From Anodontia alba (taxonomy: Eukaryota > Mollusca > Bivalvia > Lucinida > Lucinidae), in NCBI GenBank assembly GCA_964016985.1, contig OZ024821.1, positions 129,479,555-129,543,554 of the forward strand: a DNA stretch of 64,000 nt, in the 5' to 3' direction. Position 1 is the first letter of the stretch. Each line of letters starts with the position of its first letter. A program made the translations under genes and the position numbers. The notes beneath the pieces were generated by a model, which was not told where the DNA came from, searched no databases, and saw only the letters and a program-made list of their open reading frames with translations. Positions 39,701 to 51,700 of this stretch are shown one piece after another.

Positions 39701-42700
39701 TCACGATCAGTCACGGTCTGATCTCCCGTTCAGATACGATCACATACGTTCCGATAGGATTGTTGCGATCGAGTCTACGATTGGGTCTGGATCTGACACG
39801 ATCATCACGATCGGGTTCCCCCGGATTGGGACGATCTGATACGTGCAGATACGTTCCGAGACGTTCATCACGAACCGATGCGCTCCATTACGATAGCATA
39901 CGATTGTGGTCTCGATGGTTTTACGATCATGATCGAGGGTGATCACGATTTGAGCTACGACTGGACCCCGACGGGTATATATATGCAGCCGGACTGACAA
40001 TGTAGTTCATTGTTTCTTGAGATTTTACAGCATAAACACTGACCCTCAACCATTGATGATGGCAGGAGTTGCGGATGATGACAACGTGGCATTTGCGGTA
40101 TTACTGTATAGTTACATTATCGCCAGAGAGGAAGTAGACGAGCAGCAGACAGACCAGCTAAAACCCCAACCACAAAGGGCCAGGAGAGCTGCAGTCAGGC
40201 AGTTCTGGGTGCGACCATGCTCAGAGAGGAGAGGAGAAATCTATGGGCACGAGAACTCGTAGCAGATCGTGAGCGTTCGTGTAAAAACACGTATCTACAC
40301 GTATTTATTCGCATCTTCTCGTATCAACTCGTGTCTGATCGTGAGTCATTCGTGTCAGGTCTTCAGCAATGGGACCCGACAGAGCGTAACAAATCGTGAC
40401 AGATCGTGAGAGATCGCAACACATCTCAACAGAACATGGTGTTTGTCTTGTCCAAGATCGATCCCGATCACCACGATTTGGAAGCACGATTAGATGCGAT
40501 CTGTCACGTTTTGTTACGATGCAATACGATCTGATACGATGATCCCGATTTGACAATTGATCGTGTTGATTGTAGAAAAATTTTGAACCGTTCAAAAAGT
40601 TTCTACGATTAACACGATTGCCACGACTGACCTCAAGACCTAATAAGATCTGATAAGATCACCACGATTAGTCCACGATTAAGACCAGGATTTCAATCGT
40701 GCCGCGAATCGTGATAGTGGGAACATAGCATTACACTTAACATGTCATTCAAATGCTTTAGCTGACGACACTCTAAAATATTTTATTTTTCCGAGAAAAG
40801 AAGGTGCTCCCTCTGTTGCTGTTCTTCTTTGTTTTTATATCATCACGGAAACACGCCTGTATAATTTTGACCCCCACTTAAACCCCACTTTTATATATTA
40901 AAACTAGAGTTTACAGGGGTAGACATTATTTTTTTCTTATTTCTGTTCAAAACATAGATTGTGGATACTCGTTAGAACCGCCTCGTCGAGGAATCTATGT
41001 TTTGAGCAGAAATATGAAAAATATCAGAATCTTTATCTGAAAACTTTCAGTTTTTGGTGCTGAAATTTTCAGTATATTTGAATAGGCGTGTTTTCGTAAT
41101 GTATGTCGTGATAATGGCTTTTCTGTGTAAACGAATTTATGATTTTGATAAAGCAAGTGAATAGTCTCCTCGCAGACGAATCACATAAAATCTCTAAGTT
41201 CATTCGCTCAAGAAGTTACATTTAAAAGAAATTATGCAAGAATATTGTATTTAATACTTTAAGCAACATATGTTTTAGATATTTGTTAGAAGCGCCTTAT
41301 TGTAGCGAAATCGCCGCATTGAGGCAATTCTAACAAATATTCGAAACATAAGTTATACGAGGAAATAAGAATGAAACAAAACACTTCTTATATATCAATC
41401 TGCTCATTCGGGATTCTTTGCAACAGCAAAAACGTTTTAAAGGCAACATATTTGGGAACAAACGAGCCATTGTAAAAAGGGCCCACTCTATTTGTGTCTT
41501 CGTAATGGTCGCTTTAATTGAAATATGTACATCTATACAGACGTTTACACATATATGACTTTGATATGAAGATCAGCCTTTTACCCCTAAGGCAGTTATA
41601 GGCAGTTTAAGTATTGAGTTTATGACAGTGAGCAAAATGGTAAAACATTTTATTATAAAACGTTAACACACACACGCGTAAAATTTTCACTTCTTATCAA
41701 AGCTTCACATAAGCCAATATCGTATTCAAACATTTGATATCATTTCAGATTGTATGCACTTTTCATTACGATAACACGCCTAATCAAATACAATGAAAAT
41801 ATTACAACCAAAAAAGGAAAAAATTCAGATAAAAAATTCTGATAGTTTTCATATTCCTGCTCAAAGCATAGATTGTGTGTACTCGTTAGAACCGCCTTGG
41901 CGAGGCGGTTCTAACGAGTACCCACAATCTATGTTCTTTTAGCAAAATAAAAAAAACTAATGTGTACCCCTGTAAACCAGTTTTATTATATAAAAATGGG
42001 GTTTAAGGGGTCAAAATTATATAGGCGTGTTTTTGTGATGTATGAGTATCACAACCTCTTTATGAGGCGCTTCTAATGAGAATCACGAGGTATGTTTTTC
42101 AAGGAATCAGAAAAAATATTTATCGTGATATCCTCTTATGTAGAGATATAAAAGCCATGACATTTTCACCACATTATGTAGAAAACAAGGTCTAGTTTGG
42201 TTACTAAGCAAATTAAAAGATATTTATGCAGTAAAAGTGTTGCATTACGAAAACATGCCTAATCAAATACACTGAAAATTTTACCACCAAAAGATGATAA
42301 TTTTCAGATAAAAAATTCTGATATTTTTAATATTTCTGCTGAAAACATAGAGGCGGTTCTAACGAGTACCCACAATTTATGTTTTGAGCAGAAATAAGAA
42401 AAATAATGTATACCCCTGAAAACCCCAGTTTTACTGTATAAGAGTGGGGTTTAAGGGGGTCAAACTTATATAGGTATGTTTTCGTGTTGCTAGAAGTAAA
42501 ACAATCACATTGATAATCCGCTTTGAAAACTGCAAATTTGAAAAATTAGCCTAATAATGTAGACCGCTGCATACCCCTGTGTTCACTATATAATATGGGG
42601 AAATATGGGGCATACAGTTACACAGACTTATAGACTAGCTACTAGTCGGATATCAAAATTATCAGTAAATCATAAATATTAATAAATTAAAGATCATCTA

Positions 42701-45700
42701 CAGCCTACTGCTTGACTTTGCCTCTTTGATAGCAGCAATTTATCTGGGAGAGATCAAAATCAAAGACTGGCTACAAGGTATAATATATAAATTTGAATAA
42801 GCTTATAGTTAGGAGTGATAAAACATGACATCAAGGTCTAGGAGCTAGTCTAACAGACTTGCTCATCGAATTAAAATAACAAGAACATGTCTTACTGATA
42901 TCTGCACAGATTTCGCTTGTATATTAGACAATTAAGCTCAACTTGAACGTACAATTATAAATGTGTTTTATGAACGTACAATTATAAATGTGGTTTATTT
43001 GTCTTTTATAAATAATTGACCAGCGCATGACAAAACCAACAAAGTGGCGTGGGCGCACAGCGAAGACTCAGATTAGCCTGGACATTCGACAAGTCTGATC
43101 AGAGTCTTCGCTATGCGCTCAATGGGTAGCTAAGGATCCAAACTTTCTTCATGTGGACTGCAAAGACTCTGATCAGACAGGTCATTTTGTTGGTTTTGCC
43201 ATACGCTGGCTCTACTGGTACTTCCCAGTTAGCATTCTTTATAAATCTATAGCGGGCCGTTATCGGCCCGTCAGCTACCCTGACGGGCCGATAACGGTCC
43301 GCTATTGATTTATAAAGAATGCTTTCTGGGAATTACTAGACTGTAGTTAAACGGGCAGGTACAGTATATGTAATTATTATTCTGCGAAAATGGTAAATAG
43401 GACCTTTGATTAAATACCTAAAATATTGTCGAATGAGTGTAGCATATTTGTCCCGATTGTTGGAACAGACAGGCCTGAGCAAACAGTAGATCCGGATCAG
43501 ACGCCGCAGAATGCGGCGTCTGATTTGGATATACTTTTTCCTCAGGGTATACATTTTTTGCCATTTACCTCGCAGCTACAAGACGCATCAAGTGGTAGTA
43601 AAAATGGTCATGGACTTGATCTTTAAGGAAAAGTATGGCGGGGAGTTAAGTGATCAAATATTTAGGGCAATTATTTTATTTATATACAGGGATATCAGCA
43701 AAGGGCCTTCTTCTGTCGTTTTCTATCTATACTAACGCTAGTAAGATTCTCAATACAAAACAGCCACCAGGAAGTCTAACAGCCGTCAATGGAATCAGAT
43801 TCATAAGCATGACATGGGTGATCCTGGGACATAATTTTGCATTTGCACTTCCTCCAGCTGGTACGTTTGTTATCTATTTTCATAAACATTTCAGCCGCAA
43901 CGTGAGAAAACGCACCTTCTGACATGTGCGCCTAACGAAGACCCAGTTAAGCCTGCCATTACGAAAACACACCTATTCAAACATACAGAAAATTTCACCT
44001 CCAGAAACTGAAAATTTTCAGATAAAAAACTCTAATACTTTTTCTTATTTCTGCTCAAAACATAGATTGTGGATACTCGTTAGAACCGCCTCGACGAGGC
44101 GGTTCTAACGAGTAACCACAATCTATGTTTTTGAGCAGAAATAAGAAAAGTAATGTATACCCCTGTAAACCCCAGTTTTGCTATATAAAAAGGGGTTTAA
44201 GGAGGTCAAAATTATATGGGTATGTTTTCGTGATGACACCCGCCAATTCTGATCCGAGTCTGCATTTTTGGATGAAACGATTTGCATCCTTAGCTATCCC
44301 AAAAGCGCCTAGTGAAGATTCTAATCAGACTGCGCGAATCATCTGTGGGTGCGCATGCCCGATGGTACGTTTTCTAACGTTGAGGCTCGTTTCATCAGTA
44401 TAGAATAAGTGTAATACGGTGAAATAGAAAGAAAAGTTCGCGTATGAGAAATTTTCGCGACTATGGCTTGGAAAAGACTAGGTCTGTTTTTTACGAAAAT
44501 GTAATTTAAATTGATACTCTGATAAATCAAAGATTAGAGTTTTACTACAAACTGAAAAATAGTATGGATGTCTTGGAAGAGCCACTCTTACAGAACATAG
44601 ACTACCAATGACTAGCCAACCTATGAAATTCAGAGCAAAGAGAAAAAAATAAAATAAAATAAAATAAATAATAATAATAAAAATAAAAAATAAAAAAATA
44701 AAATAAACGCGGTAGAACTACAGTTAACGGACGAGTAGATCATCGCAAGCCTTCTATAAATACGAAATTGAGCCACCCAGCCGTCCGTTCCCCGACCCAC
44801 TGTCGTGCTGTGGAAGAGGGCAGCAAAAAGATTCTGAAAGGCATTACCCATGTGAACAATGAATGCACTAACAAAACTGAAAATAGCTGAAGTGTGGAAG
44901 TTTTCTTGGCCAGACAAGATAGTTTCGGCCAGTTAGACACTCGTAGTAATTTTTAAAAGTTCCGGAATAGGCTTAATGAACACTGAGAATGCTGACAGGG
45001 GGCGGTGCCTGAAAAAGATTATTTTTAGTGTCAAAAGTCATGTTATTTGTAATATCATTTTATAAAGGCCTTTTCGGTACCTGATGGTCCCTTTCCGGTG
45101 GAACAGATCCATTTCGGTGAAAATGTCCTTTTCGGTGGCTGTAGATTTGGTGCGTTTTACTGGAGTATTCATATTTGTCCGCCGATATGTTCTCAATACA
45201 ATTAAAATATTATTTCTTCAAAAGTTTATGCTTTCTTCGGTTTTGTTTATTTATTCGATGTTTTAAAGCATCAGAGTATACAAGTCTTATATGTTTGAAT
45301 GCAGAATTTAGCGTTAGCAGAGAACTATTTATTAGGTAGTTATTTGGTTGGCAGCAACAGGAAAACGGATTGTCGAAATGTGGTGTGTTGTGTTAAATCT
45401 AGTGGCAGTTTGGCAACCTCTCCCAAAATATAAACTGCACTATAGTGAAGTACGGTGATCGTTTCTTAGATTTTTTTCTTCTATCACATGTACATTCATA
45501 CTTATATTTAAAACAATGTTGTTTTTTACTACTCTTTTAGAAAATATAGCCACTTATGCACCCGAGATACTTAAACGATTCACCTTCGAGGCCATCAAAA
45601 ATGCCCTTGTATCAGTGGATACCTTCTTCACACTAAGGTATAGTTGAGCCGTAACGTCTGAAAACGTACCTATACATATGTGCGCCCAGCGAAGATTAAA

Positions 45701-48700
45701 ATCAGCATGTGCAATCCAGCAGTTTTTTTTAAACTTTCACTAGACGCTGTTTGGATAGCCAAGGATACAATTTTCTTCCTGCGGACAATGACTGCTTGGA
45801 TGCACAGGCCCATTAGAGTCTACGTTGGGCGCACATGTTAGAAGGTACGTTTTCTCGCTGTGGTTTATAAATATTTAGAAAAACGTTTTGCAGAACAAAG
45901 TATTTTTTCCGTTCTGTTGTCATTATAAGGTGAATACACAAAAAAGAATGGAAATACGTGGTTGATTTTCCGTATTTTTTTTTAACCTTTCTGTAGGTTT
46001 GCCTTGACATTAATTCTCTTCTGAAAATGAGTTAACTCTTAAAGGAAAACAAATGCTCCAAATGGATGCAAATTCTTTTCTGGTGTGAGTATATCCCATA
46101 TCAGATGGGAGACAAAGCAGTTTTGACAGAGTTTTCTCCCTTGAATTGGTATCACTTCCACTTAAACATTACTGAAAACGCAAACCAACAAACTATCAGT
46201 AAAACAACTAAAACGAAATGGAACGAAAACAGTCAGGTAACATGCATGAGAAGAAGAAAGTACAGGACCGACAAATGCTCTAACTGGGTTCTTAAGGGAA
46301 ATGGATGCACCTTTAAGGGAGACAGTCCTCTCTACGTTGTATTTTGCCTCCCTCCTGGAAAGGTCTGCTCTGAAAAGAATGACTTGCATATTTTGTTAGC
46401 AAATTTGTTCCCATTTCAGCAGGAGCGTGATATGGATAAACAACAAAGAGGAGGTAGTAAGCATTGTCTCCCTTGTTAAAAATGGCGGTTAGACGCCTTG
46501 TGTATCTATTTCCCTAGTCAATATACAAATACACGGCACAAATATGTTACTTTGTTTTGTTCAATAATCCCTATTACTGCTGCTTATTATAACATGGTTG
46601 TTTGTAAAATTCAGAAACAATTTACCGTAGAACACAAAAATACACTGCCAAAAGATATGATCGGACACATTGTGGGCCTAGATTGTACCTGCGGTTAACT
46701 TCAGATCGCCGTTTGCTTTGTTTCGTCATAGTCCGAGTGATTAGGTGTGTTTTACTTTGATGCCCTTGTTGTTTCTTGCTTATTCATCACGAAAACATGC
46801 CTATATGATTTTGACCCCCTTACACCCCACTTTTATATAATAAAACTGGGGTTTACGGGGGTATACATTATTTTTCTTATTTCTGCTCAAAAACATAGAT
46901 TGTTGGTACCCGTTAGAACCGCCTCGTTGAGGCGGTTCTAACGAGTACCAACAATCTATGTTTTGAGCAAAAATAAGAAAAATATCGGAATTTTTTATCT
47001 GAAAATTTTCATTTTTTGGTAGTAAAATTATCAGTATATTTGAATAGGCATGTTTTCGTAATGTGTTCCAAGGTGGTCTATTTTGTTGCTTTTCTTCTTT
47101 AGTTTTCCTCATTTGAAATGTCGGTTAGTTGTTTCTCAGCTCTTCTTCATTCAGTTATTATTTTAGTTTGTAATGTCGGTTAATGTAAATGTGCAAATTA
47201 ATATTGTCATAACTTATTTCTCATGTCTTTTTTTTCGGTGTCACTGGAAGGCTGTGCTTTGCGATTGTGGCTTTTTTCTTAGTACAGTTAATAAAGATTT
47301 TAATATGTGTTTTAGAAATTAAAATTTTGTCTGTGCATTGCATTTCCAACATTTTGAAATAGAAATGGAGATGCCATACCTGACCATTACTTCATTTATT
47401 CTTTTCCTCTGAACTTAGCTAATTCTTGAACAATCCTAGCTAGCATTCTACTTAAATCTATAATGAACTGTTATTGGCCCGTCAGGATTATCAAGTCAGG
47501 AAATCTAACGGGCCGATAACAGTCCGATATAGGATTAAGTAGAATGCTAGTTGGGAAGTTTTCTCTGTTTGTGACACACTGAATACATTTCCTCTGATAG
47601 CGGGTTGCTTGTGTCGTACCTGTCGCTGAAGGAAATGAAAAAGAGAGGTGGAGCAAAGAAATTTCAATGGGGAATGTTCTATTTTCATAGAGTTTGGAGG
47701 TAAGATATCACATAATTATATATTGGCGTAGAAATACTTTTAGCAGCAGGTGTGCACAGCACACTCAAAAGTCTTGGGCAGCTTAATGTTCATTTAGCTA
47801 CACCATGCTTAAGATAATTGGAACCAAATAGGTTGCAACGATGATGTCCAGCAAAGTGCAAGTTATAACACAATACCAACCACGGATAGAAATGCAAATA
47901 ATGAACTTTTACCGCAGTATGGGCAAATTCAGCTGACAACAAGTTGGTGACATATATTTATTTATTTTTCCCCAGAAAATAGTATTGACATTTCATGCAA
48001 ATTCTAGCCTATAAGGTTTGCCTTGGAAACACTGAACACAGAAAAAAAACAACAACAAAAAAAACTGCCTGCTTTCTGGGTAAAAAATTTCAAAATGTCG
48101 TCGCTGAAAACTTTTACCCTGAAAGCTACCAGCTAGCATTCTTTGTAAATCTATAGCGGACCGTTATCGGCCCGTCAGTTACCCTGACTGGCCGATTACG
48201 TCCCGCTATAGATTTATGTTAAAAGCTTACTAGGTAAGCGTTAAATTAGATTTCCGGCTAAATGACGAAATAATGGATACTCCTTATAACTGTGCTGATC
48301 ATTATGTTATGTCCATACCCCAAAATGACACTTTTTGGTTAATTTCTTCACAATAACGTATATCGTTGGAAAACGTTAGAAGCGCTGTGGCGCTTTTGAT
48401 GCATCATGAAAATATGTCTATATAATGTTGACCCCCTTAAACCCCCACTTTTATATAGTACAACTAGGGTTTACATGGGGTAAACATTATTTGTCTTATT
48501 TCTGCTAAAAGATAGATTGTGGGTACTCATTAGAACCGCCTCGCCGTGGCGGTTCTGAGTACCCACAATCTTTGTTTTGAGCAGATATATGAAAAATATT
48601 TTTTTATCAGAAAATTTTCATGTTTTGGTGTTAAAATGTTCAGTATATTGTAATAGAAGAGTTTTCGTTATGTGTTACCAAATCAAAAATATTTATCTTG

Positions 48701-51700
48701 ATATCCCTTTTTTCTAGAGGCATGTTTAAATCCATGACAGTTTTCACTATATAACATCGGAAATGAGGACAGATTTCGTTTTTAAATGTATTAAGGCAGA
48801 CTGATGCAACAAACAGGTTGATAGAAGTAACAAACAAATTGAAAAGCTGGTTTAAAAACTGCAAACTCCCGAAATTCTGGTTATAATGTAGAACTCTACG
48901 TACCACTGTTTTACTATACATTGTATTTTACAGGAAAACATGGGGGTAAACATTACATAGACGTGTTAACCCTTGTCCTGCTGAATAAATTCAGATGTCA
49001 CACCTATTTCTAATTTTCAGCCAATCAGATTACTTGATCCAGATTGTTGATATAAATTCACATCCTTAATGGCAAACAGTGCAGATCCAGATCAGTTGGC
49101 TTCTTCAGAAGCCAACTGATCTGGATCTACACTGTTTGCAAAGGAAGGATATATCCGGGTTCAGCAGGACAAGGGTTAACGTAATGGTTAGTTAGAGAAC
49201 AAGGACTGTTCATAACATGGATTTGTTGATATAATGCATATTTTTTTCATATAGTATTATTTCAGAGTATGCGCCATTAACCTAGCTTTCTATAAAGCAA
49301 TAAGCGGATTCATACGTATTTGTTTTGATTTTTCACAGAACGTTATGATTTATACTTCTTTCATCGGAGAGAGTTTGAATGAAATACCACCCAGCTAGCA
49401 TTCTTTATAAATCTATAGCGGGCCGATAACGCCCGCTATAGCTTTATAAAGAATGCATACCAGCCACATCTTAATTTCAGTGACCGAAAAAAAAAAAGGG
49501 TTTTGAAAAATTGCCTACTGATATTTAAATTTAGCACTTAAAATTTGAAACAGGACATACTTTGACAAGTAGAAAAGGTTACCGTTGGAAACACAAAACA
49601 CATTTAAGAACAAAACTCGGAGTCACGGTTTCATCGAGATTTAATATGGCATCGATGAAGTTCAACAAGAAAAATCCCTTTAAACCCCTCTTTTATACAG
49701 TAAAACTGCGGTTTACAGGGGATACATTATTTTTATTATTCTGCTCTAAACATAGAGTGTGTGTACTCGTTAGAGCCGCCTCGGGGAGGCGGTTCTAACG
49801 AGTACCCACACTCTGTGTTTTTTGAGCAGAAATATAAAAATATCAGACTTTTTATCTGAAAACTTTGATTTTGGGTGGTGGAAGTTTTAATATATTTGAA
49901 TAGGCCTGTTTTCATAATGTTACAGAGCTGCATGAGCCTCTTAATACCGGATTAAATGGAACTTGATTATTTCCTAGATATCAGAATATACTAAACTATA
50001 TTATAATGAAGTATGGCATAAAATACCATTGTTTCTGTCACATTTGATTATTCAGTCTGACTTCCTATATGCTATTAATGATGTTTTACGTGTGCCATAA
50101 AAAAAAAAAAAGAGATATTTTAAATGTCGTATATTAAAGGACATAGCTCCATACTACCGATTATATAACGTTTGATTTTGATAATTTCATGTCGTATATC
50201 ATAGGACATAGCCTGACAATACCGTTTACATTGCCTTCGACTTTGATGATTTTAATGTCATACACTGTAAAATATAGCTCGACAATCCTGTTTGCATCGC
50301 CTTTGATAAGGCTTACTATATAAATGTCATATACTATAGGAAATAGCTCCTATTTACACCGTCTTTGATTTTGATGATTTTAATGTCATATACTATAAGA
50401 CATAGCTCGACAATACTGTTTATATCAACTTTGCTTGAATTATTTAAATGTCATATACTATAGGACATCGCTCGACAATACTGTTTACATCGACTTTGAC
50501 TTTGATGAGTTAAATGTCATATACTGTAAGACATAGCTCGCCAATACTGATTTTAATGTCATATTACGTAGGACATAGCTTGACAATATGGTTTACATCA
50601 ACTTTGATTTTGATGACTTTAATGTCATATACTATAGGATATAGCCCGACAATACTATTTGCACCGACTTTGATTTTGATTATTAAAATGTCATATACTA
50701 TAAGACATAGCTCGACAATATGGTTTAGGTCGACTTTGATTTTAATGACTTTAATGTCATATACTACAGGATATAGCCCGACAATACTATTTGCACCGTC
50801 TTTGATTTTGATTATTAAAATGTCATATATTGCATAGCTCGACAATATGGTTTACATCGACTTTGATTTTGATGACTTTAATGTCATATACTATAGGCAA
50901 TTGCTCGACAACACTGCTTGCAGAAGTTTTAATTTTAATGTCATATACTACAGGACATAGCCTGACAATACTGCTTACATCGATTTTGATGCTGATGATC
51001 TTAATGTCGTATATTATAGGACATAGTACCATCATACTGTTTACAAAACTGTTGATTTTGATGATTTTAATGTTATATACAACAGAATATTGTATGACAA
51101 TACTGTTTACACCGAATTTGATTTTGATGATTTGTATTACAGACTGACTCCTCCATATATGCTATTTATGATGTTCTACGTGTGTTTATTACCATACTGG
51201 TATGACGGACCACAGTGGCCACAGTATGGCATAAATACAGACACTTGCGGAGATTACTGGTGGAGAAATTTATTGTACATCAATAATTTCTTCAAAGTAT
51301 CTAAAATGGTATATTGCAGCTTTAATTTTTATTTAGCACTAATTTAAATTGCATATGTTTCGTGTGAGTGGTGTTCCAAAAAGAGTAATTAAAGCATTAG
51401 CTTGATATGAAAAATGTTATGAAGAAGCTTAGTAATTCGGTAAAATCATTGAGTTCCGAAGGAATAAGTTTGGTTCCAGAAATTTACTCGCTCATGAGTA
51501 CTTATAGCAAATGTGTCCGTTATTATATTAATTGTATACAGGAGCTTGGTGTAAAGAAAAGCTTATAGGAAGTTACACTACGAATACATGTGCAAGCCTA
51601 TTCAAATACATGTATATTGAAAATTTCACCACTAAACGCTGAAATTTTTCAGATAAAAATTCTGATATTTTTCATAATATGCTCAAAACATAGATTGTGG

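Noticed and set aside
40017..40262. Host gene frame of 70-80 residues
   Set aside because: Lies inside a TTA-flanked Harbinger derivative and resembles the N-terminal part of its transposase.
46066..46479. 137-residue frame as an exon of the NRF-like gene
   Set aside because: Exons 8 and 9 join in phase directly across it (TFFTL|SGLLV), it lacks fitting splice sites, and it overlaps a dispersed repeat.
49072..49139. microRNA gene
   Set aside because: A fine hairpin, but it is one of ten dispersed repeat copies with differing stems; no evidence of a conserved mature strand.
50120..51142. CRISPR-like regular repeats
   Set aside because: Whole units repeat, with no unique spacers of constant length, in an animal intron.
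50514..51147. Long open frames on both strands with repeated isoleucine/tyrosine words
   Set aside because: They are translations of the 66 bp minisatellite and break with unit indels; no start context or family resemblance.
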